NCBI GenBank assembly: GCA_900315565.1
Contig: OMZS01000015.1
Location: 1-64,000 of the forward strand
Direction: 5' to 3'
Origin: an uncultured Prevotellaceae bacterium
Lineage (GTDB): Bacteria > Bacteroidota > Bacteroidia > Bacteroidales > Bacteroidaceae
Length of the DNA stretch: 64,000 nucleotides
Shown here: positions 51,096 through 59,569 of the stretch, piece by piece
Layout of the letters: each line of letters starts with the position of its first letter
Numbering within the stretch: position 1 is the first letter of the stretch
Made by a program: the position numbers and the translations under genes
Notes under the pieces: model-generated
Told to the model about the DNA's origin: nothing
The model's input: only the letters and a program-made list of their open reading frames with translations
The model's database searches: none

Positions 51096-51806
51096 TTAGT
51101 GCTTCTGGCCTTTTTGTCCGTAATAGGCGTTGGGTCCATGTTTGCGCATGTAGTGCTTTTCAATGAGCAGCGGATTCATGGTCAGCTCCGGGTTGACGGA
51201 GAAGGCAACAAAAGCCATCTTCGCACATTGCTCCATCACCTTGGCGTTGTAAACGGCATTGTCGGGCGATGTGCCCCACGAGAACGGACCGTGGTTTTTC
51301 ACCAGGACGGCAGGCGTGTGGTCGGGATTGATTTTGCGGATGTTCAGTATCTCGTCAACAATCACGTTGCCTGTTTCCAGCTCGTATTGTCCTTTCACCT
51401 CGGCCTCGGTCATATCGCGTGTGCAGGGAATGTCTTTGTAGAAATAGTCGGCGTGGGTGGTGCCGATGTTGGGAATGTCGCGGCCTGCCTGAGCAAAGGC
51501 GGTAGCATAGGTGGAGTGGGTGTGAACCACGCCCTGAATATTAGGAAACGCCTTATATAAAACAAGGTGTGTGGGGGTGTCGCTCGACGGGTTGAGGTCG
51601 CCTTCTACCACCTTGCCGGTTTCGAGGTCAACAACCACCATGTCGGAGGCTTTCATTTCGTCGTAGCTCACGCCGCTGGGCTTGATGACTACCAACCCTT
51701 TTTCGCGGTCGATGCCGCTGACGTTTCCCCAGGTGAAAATCACGAGTCCTTGTTTCACAAGGTCGAGATTGGCTTTAAATACTTTTTGTTTCAGTTCTTC
51801 TAGCAT
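51096..51806 (-). CDS. araD: L-ribulose-5-phosphate 4-epimerase
   Basis: A 236-residue class II aldolase-fold enzyme giving D-xylulose 5-phosphate. Zinc and catalytic residues sit in [26 protein letters not shown] and [10 protein letters not shown]. Completes the araBAD pathway and links it to transketolase downstream. The 146-base gap from araR holds two hairpins. Confidence 0.95.
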   Translation of the reverse strand: MLEELKQKVFKANLDLVKQGLVIFTWGNVSGIDREKGLVVIKPSGVSYDEMKASDMVVVDLETGKVVEGDLNPSSDTPTHLVLYKAFPNIQGVVHTHSTYATAFAQAGRDIPNIGTTHADYFYKDIPCTRDMTEAEVKGQYELETGNVIVDEILNIRKINPDHTPAVLVKNHGPFSWGTSPDNAVYNAKVMEQCAKMAFVAFSVNPELTMNPLLIEKHYMRKHGPNAYYGQKGQKH

Positions 51807-51819
51807 AAGATAGTTTGCC

Positions 51820-51945
51820 CCCCTTCTAATCCCCTTCGTTCTTGCGGGGGAAAGACCTTTGCAGGGGCGCGGGTCTTTGGTTTTTTTGAAAGCCCCTCCC
51901 CACGCGTCGTGAGAAAATGGGGGAGAGGGGCTTGTTGGATGTGTG
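51820..51945. terminator. Two GC-rich hairpins between araR and araD
   Basis: AAGCCCCTCCCC pairs with GGGGAGAGGGGCTT (51890-51931) and AAAGACC pairs with GGTCTTT (51852-51880), with a run of seven T on the plus strand between. They may attenuate transcription from araR into araD. GC-rich hairpins of this sort recur as intergenic repeats in Bacteroidales. Confidence 0.5.
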
Positions 51946-51952
51946 CGTTTTC

Positions 51953-52621
51953 TTAAGGGGTGACACCCTTGTAGGCCCGCTTGTTGTAGCGGTAAAGGGC
52001 GGCGCCTCGTTTCGATGTGGTTTTGTCGATGAGGTCGGTTTTCTCGATGAAGTCCATGTGCTTAATGCGCTTGCGGAAATTGCGCTTGTCCACTTCGTCG
52101 CCGAGAATGGCCTCATAGACGTGCTGAAGCTGTGTGAGCGTAAAGAGGTCGGGCAGCAGGTTGACGCTGAGCGGCTCGGTCTTGATGCGCTGTTTGAGCA
52201 GCTTCATGGCGCAACTCACCATGTTGTTGTGGTCGGAGTAGAGCTTGGGCAGTTCGGTGAGGTTTACCCACTGCAGACCATGTTCTTCGAGCAGGTGCTC
52301 GTCGTAGTCTTTCACATTGATGAGTGCGCAATAGGCCACAGAGATGACTCTTTCGCCTGGGTCGCGGTCGATTTCGCCGAAGGCTCCCACCTGCCGCATG
52401 TAGAGCTTTTTCAGTCCTGTCAGATTGAGCAGCACGCGGTTGGCAGCTTCGTCAAGGCTTTCGTCGGGACCGACAAATCCTCCGTAGAGCGACCATTCGC
52501 CGCGCCCTGGGTCCATCTGCCGGCGGCCGATGAGCAGCTTGAGCTTGTCCTGGTCGAATCCAAACACGATGCAATCGACCGAGACCCAGACTTTTGAGTG
52601 TTCACTATAGTAACGTGTCAT
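51953..52621 (-). CDS. araR: Nudix-type arabinose regulator AraR
   Basis: A 222-residue regulator: N-terminal Nudix-like domain (about 10-140) and a C-terminal winged helix ([20 protein letters not shown] onward). In the Nudix box the start GGFVGPDES and Arg are kept, but the catalytic REXXEE glutamates are replaced (RVLLNLTG), so it should bind rather than hydrolyse its ligand. This is the architecture of the Bacteroides AraR repressor, which responds to L-arabinose. Start at 52621 ([10 protein letters not shown]) preferred over 52645. Confidence 0.85.
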   Translation of the reverse strand: MTRYYSEHSKVWVSVDCIVFGFDQDKLKLLIGRRQMDPGRGEWSLYGGFVGPDESLDEAANRVLLNLTGLKKLYMRQVGAFGEIDRDPGERVISVAYCALINVKDYDEHLLEEHGLQWVNLTELPKLYSDHNNMVSCAMKLLKQRIKTEPLSVNLLPDLFTLTQLQHVYEAILGDEVDKRNFRKRIKHMDFIEKTDLIDKTTSKRGAALYRYNKRAYKGVTP

Positions 52622-52663
52622 GTTTTTTCTTGATGTGTGTAGCATTATGCCGTTGGGGCTGTG

Positions 52664-54625
52664 TTACCACAGAATGGCATAGAGCAGGAACGTGATGAGG
52701 CAGATGCCAATGGTACCGTAGGTGTAGCCGCGGGTAGTGGAGAACAGACCGAGGTTGATAGGAAGAGCCTTCTGGTCTTTCTTGGTGTCCTTGGCGTTGC
52801 TGTAGAGCCAGATGGCGTTGCAGCCTACGAGCACTCCGAAGAAGATGAATGCCTGGAAACCGATGTCGTTCAGGTAGGCAATGAAGTTGCTGTCGGGATC
52901 AGCACCAGGATTCATGGCTCCGAGGGTAATGACGATGATGGCGCAGACAATCATCAGAATGCCAATGCCACCGAGCACCTTGGCCCAGAGAATCATGCGC
53001 TGCTGGTCACCCTCGGCAGGCTGCTCGCAGCTGATGAACTTCTTGTCGAGATAGCTTACGAGCACGAAGAACGTAATGAGGATGATGAAGATGTAGCCAG
53101 CACGGAACTGGAAGGCCACGTCGGGCAGGCACACCTTGAACAGAATGCCCAGAGGAATGGTGATGATGGCGGTCCATACGGCAGCTGTAGAGGAAGCGCG
53201 CTTCCAGAGCAGACCCAAACCGAACACGGTGATGATGCCCGGATAGATGAAGCCCGAATACTCCTGAATGTACTGGAAGGCCTGGTCGAGTCCGCCGAGC
53301 AGCGGCTTCACGGCAATGAGGGCGATAATCAGGGCAGAAACAGCTACCAAGCGGCCCACGTTCACCAGCTGGCGGTCGCCTGCCTGCTTGTTGATGTACT
53401 TCTTGTAGATGTCCATCGTGAAGAGGGTAGAGGTGGAGTTGAACATCGAGGCCAGCGAACTGATGATAGCAGCGGTAAGGGCGGCAAAGCTCAGGCCCTT
53501 GATACCGGTAGGTGTGAAGTTGCGGATGAGCCAGGGATAAGCGTCGTCGGCAACATTGATTTTACCGGCCAGATTCATGCTTTCAAATCTGGAGGGATCC
53601 TGCATGATGTAGTAAGCGCAGATGCCGGGAAGCACCACGATGAACGGAATCAAAATTTTCAGGAAGCCGGCGAAGATGAGACCCTTCTTGGCTTCGTCGA
53701 TATTCTTGGCAGCCAGACCCTTCTGGATGATGTACTGGTTGAATCCCCAGTAACCCAAGTTGGTCAGCCATACACCACCCACAACGGCAGCGATACCAGG
53801 AACGTTGGCAAAGGCGCTGGCATTGTGGCTCTCCTGAATGACAAGGTGGAAGTGAACGTCCTGGGCGTGGGCGCCAGTAGTCATGTCGTTATACACCTGG
53901 CCGAGGGCTCCCAGAGCGTCGGTGCCCATGATGACACCCATTTCCTTCAGGGCTACGTAGGCTGTAATCAGACCACCGCCCACGAGGAAAGTCACCTGCA
54001 TCACGTCCGTCCAGGCCACCGAGGCCAAACCACCGTAGATACTGTAGATACCGGCAATGAGGAACAGGCCGAAGATGATGAGCATGCGCATGCTGATTTC
54101 TATGCCGAAAATGCTCACGGCCAAGCCCTGCAGACCCAGAATCTGCTCGATGGCAAGGGCACCCAGCCATGCGACAGAAGTAAGATTGACAAACACATAG
54201 AGGAACAACCACAGAATGGAGAAGGCCAGACCCACACCGTCGTTATAGCGTTCGCGCAGGAACTGAGGAATGGTGAAAATCTTGCGGTCGAGCATCACCG
54301 GCAACAGGAATTTGCCGATAACCACCAGCGTAACGGCGGCCATCACCTCGTAGGCTGCAATGGCAATACCGTCGCGGAAACCTGTTCCCGACATTCCGAT
54401 AAACTGTTCTGCCGAAATGTTGGCAGCAATGAGCGAGGCACCTACGGCCCACCAAGTAAGAGTGTTACCTGCCAAGAAATAGTCGTTGGCACTTTTTTCT
54501 TTACCATCTTTGTTGCGTGAGAGGAAAAGGCCCAGGCTCACCAGCAAAATGAGGTAGCAAACCAGAATCACAAAGTCGACGGTCTTAAACCCCGACATGG
54601 CAATTGCTTCAGAAATACTGTTCAT
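52664..54625 (-). CDS. Sodium/sugar symporter (SSS family), probable arabinose transporter
   Basis: A 653-residue SGLT-like protein with about fourteen membrane helices. Family motifs include SANDYFLAGNTLTWWAVGAS and SAEQFIGMSGTGFRDG near the N-terminus and AALTAAIISSLASMFNSTST (sodium site) in the middle. Position between galM and araR makes L-arabinose the likely substrate, coupled to Na+. The specificity is inferred from context. Confidence 0.88.
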   Translation of the reverse strand: MNSISEAIAMSGFKTVDFVILVCYLILLVSLGLFLSRNKDGKEKSANDYFLAGNTLTWWAVGASLIAANISAEQFIGMSGTGFRDGIAIAAYEVMAAVTLVVIGKFLLPVMLDRKIFTIPQFLRERYNDGVGLAFSILWLFLYVFVNLTSVAWLGALAIEQILGLQGLAVSIFGIEISMRMLIIFGLFLIAGIYSIYGGLASVAWTDVMQVTFLVGGGLITAYVALKEMGVIMGTDALGALGQVYNDMTTGAHAQDVHFHLVIQESHNASAFANVPGIAAVVGGVWLTNLGYWGFNQYIIQKGLAAKNIDEAKKGLIFAGFLKILIPFIVVLPGICAYYIMQDPSRFESMNLAGKINVADDAYPWLIRNFTPTGIKGLSFAALTAAIISSLASMFNSTSTLFTMDIYKKYINKQAGDRQLVNVGRLVAVSALIIALIAVKPLLGGLDQAFQYIQEYSGFIYPGIITVFGLGLLWKRASSTAAVWTAIITIPLGILFKVCLPDVAFQFRAGYIFIILITFFVLVSYLDKKFISCEQPAEGDQQRMILWAKVLGGIGILMIVCAIIVITLGAMNPGADPDSNFIAYLNDIGFQAFIFFGVLVGCNAIWLYSNAKDTKKDQKALPINLGLFSTTRGYTYGTIGICLITFLLYAILW

Positions 54626-54725
54626 TTTTTTGTGTTATTGATAGATTTTGTTATTATAATCCTTTATGATAGTTGTTCTGCGTCGTTTTAGAATATCTAA
54701 AAGCTGTAGGAACTATATCCGTTTC

Positions 54726-55916
54726 TTACTCCAGTCCTTCGGCAATGCTGAACTTATAGGCAGCGTGGCTGAAGTATTTCTCGCCTGGTTTCAGCGTGGG
54801 CTGTACCCATGCAGGCTGGTTGGGGCTGTTAGGATACTTCTGGCTCTCGAGGCAAACGCTTACGTGTTTGGGATACTTCACACCGAGCTTGCGAACAATG
54901 TCGGCATCGGCACCAACACCCTGGAAATTGCCCGAATAAACCTGCACACCCGGCTCGTTGGTAAACATTTCCATCTTGATGCCAGTCTTGGGTGAGAAGA
55001 GAGCAGCACAAACCACGGTGTCGTCGCCCTTGCCGTCCTTATAAGTGTTCAGGCAGTAGTTGTGGTCGTAGCCTGTGGCGTTCTGAATCTGGTCGAACTG
55101 CGAGTTGATGCTGTCGCCCAAAGCGTGAGGCTTGCGGAAGTCCATGGGAGTGCCCTCCACCGGCTTGATTTCGCCCGTGGGGATGTAGAGTTTGTCGCTG
55201 GGAGTGAAGTTGTCGGCATTCACATACACCACCATGTCGTAGGCAGCCTGTGTGAAGTCGCCCGACAGGTTGTAGTAGTTGTGGTTGGTCTGGTTGATAA
55301 TGGTCTCTTTGTCGGTTTCGGCCTCCCAAGTCATGTCGAGCGTGTTGTCGGCTGTCACCTTATAAGTAGTAGTGGCTGTCACCTTGCCGGGGAAACCGTT
55401 TTCGCCGTCCTCAGCCACGATGGTGAGTTTCAGAATCGAGTCGCCAATCTGCTCAGCATCGTAAACCTGGTTCATCCAGCCTGTTGTGCCGCCGCCGTGC
55501 AGACAGTTGGGACCGTCGTTCTGTTTCAGCTGATACTCCTGGCCGTTCAGCTTAAATTTGCCGCCGGCAATGCGGTTGGCATAACGGCCCACGCTCGAAC
55601 CATAGTCGCTTGGCGAATTCAGAGTGTCGGCATACTGGCGGATGTTGTCGAATCCCAGCACCACGTCGGTAGGCTTGCCGTCCTTGTCGGGCACTACGAG
55701 GCTCACCACGCGGCCGCCATAGTTGGTGATGCACACCTCCATGCCGTTCTGGTTCTTCAGCGTGTAGAGCTTCACTTGCTTTCCCTGAATGGTGGTGTCG
55801 AAAGCTGTGGGGTTAAGACCTGAAACTGTGAGTTTCTCTTCGGGGCCCGACGTGCAGGCTGCGAGCAGAATAGTGGCTATTCCGGCTCCAAACAAAATGC
55901 TTTTTAAGTTCTTCAT
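54726..55916 (-). CDS. galM: Aldose 1-epimerase lipoprotein
   Basis: A 396-residue mutarotase with a lipoprotein signal (LLAACTS, lipid Cys21). Active-site residues are visible: NHNYYNLSG (His) and TNEPGVQVYSG (Glu), plus LHGGGTTGWMNQV. It interconverts sugar anomers in the periplasm, probably arabinose or galactose before uptake. A second, cytoplasmic epimerase is encoded at 59570-60655. It heads the arabinose operon, and an inverted repeat overlaps its promoter. Confidence 0.92.
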   Translation of the reverse strand: MKNLKSILFGAGIATILLAACTSGPEEKLTVSGLNPTAFDTTIQGKQVKLYTLKNQNGMEVCITNYGGRVVSLVVPDKDGKPTDVVLGFDNIRQYADTLNSPSDYGSSVGRYANRIAGGKFKLNGQEYQLKQNDGPNCLHGGGTTGWMNQVYDAEQIGDSILKLTIVAEDGENGFPGKVTATTTYKVTADNTLDMTWEAETDKETIINQTNHNYYNLSGDFTQAAYDMVVYVNADNFTPSDKLYIPTGEIKPVEGTPMDFRKPHALGDSINSQFDQIQNATGYDHNYCLNTYKDGKGDDTVVCAALFSPKTGIKMEMFTNEPGVQVYSGNFQGVGADADIVRKLGVKYPKHVSVCLESQKYPNSPNQPAWVQPTLKPGEKYFSHAAYKFSIAEGLE

Positions 55917-56016
55917 AATTTAGGTTGTTTGATAATAGATTGCTTTCAAGGATAAAATCGCTCACGCTCAGCTGCTGAAGTAAACTTCGCAGTTCTCGCT
56001 TACTCACGATTTTGGG

Positions 56017-56057
56017 TGTAAAGATACAATAATTATTTCATAGTTGTATCATTTACA
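56017..56057 (-). promoter_or_regulatory. Candidate operator over the galM/ara promoter
   Basis: TGTAAAGATACAA (56017-56029) and TTGTATCATTTACA (56044-56057) form an inverted repeat that includes TATCTTTA (minus strand 56026-56019), a near -7 element about 100 bases before galM. Further TGTAAA/TTTACA words follow to 56155, including AAGTGT-ACACTT. It may bind AraR, but this is not shown. Confidence 0.45.
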
Positions 56058-56168
56058 GCCATGTTTTTTCTCTCTAAAGTGTAAATATAACACTTATTAA
56101 CGGAAGAACCGCGTTTTTTGATGTTTGTCAATAAATTGTAGCATTTACACTCTTTCTTCGGTTTTCTC

Positions 56169-56199
56169 TTGCCAGCTTCCGATTTTTGCCTTACCTTTG
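56169..56199 (+). promoter_or_regulatory. Promoter of a short transcript with tiny ORFs
   Basis: TTG (56169-56171), 20 bases, TACCTTTG (56192-56199): a perfect Bacteroidetes promoter with no normal-size gene downstream. Confidence 0.8.
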
Positions 56200-56204
56200 C
56201 ATCG

Positions 56205-56375
56205 TCAAAAGGACAAAAGGATAACAAAAGACCCTGAGCGAAGGGTATGGCGAAAGCCAAGGATAACACAATTATTAACAACGTGTCGCGCCAAAACCGC
56301 AAACGTGAGCCGACTGGCACAAGAGCCACAGCCACAACATAAGAGGCGCGGCCTAAAGAAAAGAAAGGTAAAAAG
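56205..56375 (+). ncRNA. Possible structured leader or small RNA
   Basis: Between the promoter and the 27-codon ORF is a 170-base stretch with small hairpins: ACCCT-AGGGT (56231-56246) and GGCGAAAGCC (56249-56258, a GNRA loop), and the word AAGGATAACA twice. It may be a structured leader. It also contains the 31-codon ORF described below. No known RNA class was recognised. Confidence 0.35.
56247..56342 (+). CDS. Tiny ORF, 31 residues, basic
   Basis: ATG at 56247 encodes MAKAKDNTIINNVSRQNRKR and 11 more residues. It follows a GAAGG ribosome-site-like word closely. Basic and polar. It may be a real microprotein, a leader peptide, or chance. Confidence 0.25.
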   Translation: MAKAKDNTIINNVSRQNRKREPTGTRATATT

Positions 56376-56459
56376 ATGATGATTAGTATTTTATTAGCAG
56401 TAGAGGCCATTATGGCCACAGCTTTGTATCTCAATTACAAGCACATGAATTTGAAGTAA
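56376..56459 (+). CDS. Small hydrophobic peptide, 27 residues
   Basis: ATG at 56376, preceded by AAGAAAGG at ribosome-site distance. The peptide has a hydrophobic helix (MMISILLAVEAIMATALYL) and a short basic tail (NYKHMNLK), so it could be a single-pass inner-membrane peptide. A strong promoter lies upstream and a GC-rich hairpin starts 17 bases after the stop. No known family recognised; it is not similar to KdpF by eye. Confidence 0.5.
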   Translation: MMISILLAVEAIMATALYLNYKHMNLK

Positions 56460-56475
56460 TCAACCCTTAGTTTAG

Positions 56476-56512
56476 CGCGCATCTGCATGGTTGCAGGTGC
56501 GCGTTCCCTTTG
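56476..56512 (+). terminator. Terminator-like hairpin after the small peptide ORF
   Basis: CGCGCATCTGCA (56476-56487) pairs with TGCAGGTGCGCG (56492-56503) with one G-U; followed by TTCCCTTTG. Confidence 0.65.
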
Positions 56513-56552
56513 TATGTGCTACCATGACGTTATTCCATGGCTTTATGAAAAT

Positions 56553-56745
56553 AACTCACGGTAATAGAAAAATATCTCACGGTAATAGAAAAATATCTCA
56601 CGGTAATAATTTCGTATCTCACGGTAATAAAAAAATATCTCACGGTAATAAGTTCAAATTCTCTAGAAAATATTATCATAACGTCGTGAGATATGTTCAA
56701 ATTCTCTAGAGAATTTCAAGGCAACACCGTGAGCTATTTCTAAAT
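56553..56745. repeat. Five 21-bp repeats plus inverted half-units (array 2)
   Basis: Units with core ATCTCACGGTAATA start at 56553, 56574, 56595, 56616 and 56637, each 21 bp. They are followed by AAATTCTCTAGA copies at about 56656 and a perfect 18-bp palindrome AAATTCTCTAGAGAATTT (56699-56716), with single GTGAGATA and GTGAGCTA half-units in reverse. Same unit as array 1 near 6.9 kb. It lies just past the galK terminator. Confidence 0.9.
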
Positions 56746-56760
56746 TCTTTGGTTTCCTTA

Positions 56761-56798
56761 CAAAAAAACGAGGTTTCCCCACCACAGGAAAACCTCGT
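56761..56798 (-). terminator. galK intrinsic terminator
   Basis: ACGAGGTTT (56768-56776) pairs with AAACCTCGT (56790-56798); the minus-strand transcript ends in seven T. It lies 25 bases past the galK stop. Confidence 0.9.
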
Positions 56799-56822
56799 AT
56801 CATTGAGTTTTAATGAGTTTTA

Positions 56823-57989
56823 TTAGCAGAGCTTGCGCGAGCCGTCGCTGATGACCACGTCATAAACTTTGGGCTCTCTGTTGAATTTCTCGAAGTACTT
56901 CTTCTTAGCAGTTTCGATGAACGAGTCGTAGAGCTCGTCTTTCACCAGGTTGATGGTGCAGCCGCCGAAGCCGCCGCCCATGATGCGCGAGCCTGTTACG
57001 CCGCACTCTTTGGCAACGTCGTTGAGGAAGTCGAGTTCTTCGCAGCTTACCTCGTACTCCTTCGACAGGCCGTAGTGAGTCTCGTACATCTTCTGGCCTA
57101 CGGTTTCATAGTCGCCGGCAACAAGAGCGTCGCAAACGGCCAGCACACGGTCTTTTTCGCCAAGCACGAAGTGGGCGCGGGTGTAGTCTTCTTCGCCTAC
57201 CTCGGCACGAACCTCTTCGAGCTGTTCCCAAGTGCAGTCGCGCAAAGTCTCAAACTGAGCTTCGGGATGACGGGCGGCAATGGCCTTCACCACACGCTCG
57301 CACGAGTTGCGGCGGTCGTTGTAGGGCGAGCCTGCCAGTTCATGCTTCACGCACGAGTTGATGAGCACCAGCTTGTAGCCTTTGGGGTCGAAGGGGAAAT
57401 ATTCGAACTCACGGCTGCGGCAGTCTAGGCGCATCAGTTTGCCGGCCTGTCCGAAGACGCTGGCAAACTGGTCCATAATGCCACAGTTCACTCCGCAGTA
57501 GTTGTGCTCGGTGGCTTGTCCGGCAAGCACCATGTCCCACTTGCTCACCTTATTGTCGCCGAAGAGGTCGTTCAGTCCGCAAGCAAAACAACTCTCCATG
57601 GCAGCCGACGACGACATGCCTGCGCCGAGGGGAACGTCGCCCGAGAAGGCTATGTTGAAACCCTTGACGGGTACGCCCAGCTTCTGCATTTCCTTAGCGA
57701 TGCCGAAGATGTAGCGTGCCCACGAGGTACGCGGGCCATTCTCGTCGTTGAGGTGGAAATCCACACGGTCTTTCAGGTCGATGGCATAGGCCATGATCAT
57801 ATCATCGGTACCGTTGACGCGCATTTCGGCCACGATGCCTTTGTCCACAGCGCCGGGGAATACGAATCCGCCGTTGTAGTCGGTGTGCTCGCCAATGAGG
57901 TTGATGCGGCCAGGAGAGGCATAAATGTTTCCTGTTTTACCGTCAAAATGCTTGATAAAGCGACTTCTTACTTCTTCAATTGCAATCAT
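56823..57989 (-). CDS. galK: Galactokinase
   Basis: A 388-residue GHMP kinase phosphorylating galactose at C1. The galactokinase signature GRINLIGEHTDYNGGFVFP near residue 28, the ATP loop PLGAGMSSSAAMES near 125, and GGGFGGCTINL near 335 are intact. It is the last of galM-transporter-galK. galT and galE are not in the window. Confidence 0.96.
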   Translation of the reverse strand: MIAIEEVRSRFIKHFDGKTGNIYASPGRINLIGEHTDYNGGFVFPGAVDKGIVAEMRVNGTDDMIMAYAIDLKDRVDFHLNDENGPRTSWARYIFGIAKEMQKLGVPVKGFNIAFSGDVPLGAGMSSSAAMESCFACGLNDLFGDNKVSKWDMVLAGQATEHNYCGVNCGIMDQFASVFGQAGKLMRLDCRSREFEYFPFDPKGYKLVLINSCVKHELAGSPYNDRRNSCERVVKAIAARHPEAQFETLRDCTWEQLEEVRAEVGEEDYTRAHFVLGEKDRVLAVCDALVAGDYETVGQKMYETHYGLSKEYEVSCEELDFLNDVAKECGVTGSRIMGGGFGGCTINLVKDELYDSFIETAKKKYFEKFNREPKVYDVVISDGSRKLC

Positions 57990-57993
57990 ATTT

Positions 57994-58028
57994 TTTAGAT
58001 TTTAGATTTTTGGTTTGAGGTTTTAGAT
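57994..58028. repeat. Five TTTAGAT heptamers upstream of galK
   Basis: Units tttagat, tttagat, ttttggt, ttgaggt, tttagat, starting five bases from the galK start codon within the spacer to the MFS transporter gene. Confidence 0.65.
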
Positions 58029-58075
58029 TTTGCAAGTAGCCTTGGCCTCAAATATGGTTAATAATTTGTTTTAGA

Positions 58076-59398
58076 TTAATCTACGGGGATGTCCTTGTTC
58101 ACGTTCTTGCAGCCGGCAAGTGCGTAGTAGAACATGTAGGCCATGGCCAGCAGGTAGATGAAGTAGCTTGGCATGTAGCCCATCATGTCGGCGAAGAAAT
58201 TCTGCACTACGGGCAGTACGCCGCCGCCAACAACCATCATCATGAAGATGCCCGATGCCTGGGCCGTGTATTTGCCGAGACCCTCGGTGGCAAGGTTGAA
58301 GATAGAGGGCCACATCACAGATGTGCAAAGGCCGACCAACACGAGCAGCAGGGCACTCAGGGGTACGGTGGTCATTTCGACGCTTCCCTCAAGAATCTTC
58401 ACCAAAGGCATGGTGACGGTAACGCTCTTGGGAACGAAAATGGCTGCAAGGATAAGAATCATGCCTACGCTGGTGGTGACCAGCATCAGCTGGCGCGAAG
58501 AAACCTTACCGGCAATAAAGCTGGAGCACAGACGGCCCACCAGCATCAGTAGCCAGTACATGGCAGCAACGGCTCCACCAATGGTGGCCGCATTGGCAAT
58601 GGCTTCGGGATTCACCCAGGCACCACTGGCTGTGGTATCGGAAAGATAGAAGTTCAGACCGCCAGGAATACCTACCTCAACACCCACATAGACAAAGATG
58701 GCGATAACGCCAAGCATGCAATGGCGGAACGACCAGGGTGAGTGCTCGAACACGGTGTCGGCTGTCACCTTTCCAATCTCTGGGTCTTCGATGGGAATGA
58801 AAAGCAGAATAACGAATGCGCAGGCGAATACGGTCATGGCAATATACATCACCAAATTCACATCGGCCATCTGGGTTGAGGCTGTTACGGTTCCGATGAG
58901 CGCACCCACGAGCATGGGAGTCATGGTGCCGGCCAGCGAGTTGAGCGTGCCGCCAATCAGGTTGAGCTGGTTGCCACGGTTGCCACCGCCGCCGAGCAGG
59001 TTGAGCATGGGGTTGACCACAGTGTTGAGAATACAAACCGAGAAACCCGAGATGAATGCGCCCAGCAGATAGATGCAGAATCCGGGAATGCCACTTGAGA
59101 AGCCTGAGAGATACTGAATGAGTACGCCGAAGAAACCAACGGCAATGCCAATGAGGGCAGTGCGCTTGTAGCCCACCTTGGTCAGCATCTTGCCTGCGGG
59201 AATACCCATGAACAGATAAGCAAAGAAGTTCATGAAGTTACCCATGATGCCCAATACGTTCGAACCGCCAATCTCAGGCTGGTTCTTCCAGATGACACCA
59301 ATGGGGGCTCCCAGGTTTGTTACGAACGAAATCATTGCATAAAGGAAGAACATCGTAATGATGGCTATAATGCTTCCTTGTTGTTTGTTATTTGCCAT
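58076..59398 (-). CDS. FucP/GluP-type MFS sugar transporter
   Basis: A 440-residue protein with twelve hydrophobic segments. Related to the glucose/galactose and fucose H+ or Na+ symporters (AYLFMGIPAGKMLTKVGYKRT, GFSVCILNTVVNPMLNLLGG). Between galM and galK, galactose is the expected substrate. Complete length. Confidence 0.88.
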   Translation of the reverse strand: MANNKQQGSIIAIITMFFLYAMISFVTNLGAPIGVIWKNQPEIGGSNVLGIMGNFMNFFAYLFMGIPAGKMLTKVGYKRTALIGIAVGFFGVLIQYLSGFSSGIPGFCIYLLGAFISGFSVCILNTVVNPMLNLLGGGGNRGNQLNLIGGTLNSLAGTMTPMLVGALIGTVTASTQMADVNLVMYIAMTVFACAFVILLFIPIEDPEIGKVTADTVFEHSPWSFRHCMLGVIAIFVYVGVEVGIPGGLNFYLSDTTASGAWVNPEAIANAATIGGAVAAMYWLLMLVGRLCSSFIAGKVSSRQLMLVTTSVGMILILAAIFVPKSVTVTMPLVKILEGSVEMTTVPLSALLLVLVGLCTSVMWPSIFNLATEGLGKYTAQASGIFMMMVVGGGVLPVVQNFFADMMGYMPSYFIYLLAMAYMFYYALAGCKNVNKDIPVD

Positions 59399-59471
59399 TG
59401 TTTTAGATGTGTTTTTAGTTACTTTTTATTATTATGTTCACTTTTTCTTAGGTATTTTCTACTTATGTAAA

Positions 59472-59520
59472 GAGTTCAGGATGTTAAACTCGTAGCTCTT
59501 TAGTCTAACATCTTGAACTC
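59472..59520 (-). terminator. Long hairpin between galM and the sugar transporter gene
   Basis: GAGTTCAGGATGTTAAACT (59472-59490) pairs with AGTCTAACATCTTGAACTC (59502-59520) at 17 of 19 positions. It may terminate or attenuate transcription out of galM. Neighbouring words such as AACTCCTGATAG are shared with the repeat at 31.1 kb. Confidence 0.5.
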
Positions 59521-59569
59521 CTGATAGTTTTCCTTGTTTGGTTGAATCTTTGCGCTAGTCTTTGTTGGG

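Noticed and set aside
52661-54520. Long plus-strand frame opposite the symporter gene (about 619 codons)
   Set aside because: Antisense shadow of a G+C-biased gene; composition is Glu/His/Gly-rich with no domain, and the opposite strand encodes a clear SSS protein.
56125-56379. 84-codon basic frame ending with ATGA at the 27-codon ORF
   Set aside because: Its only ATG lies upstream of the promoter at 56169-56199, so the transcript would not contain the start.
56553-56745. 21-bp arrays considered as CRISPR
   Set aside because: Units are directly adjacent without unique spacers, shorter than CRISPR repeats, and no cas gene is in the window.
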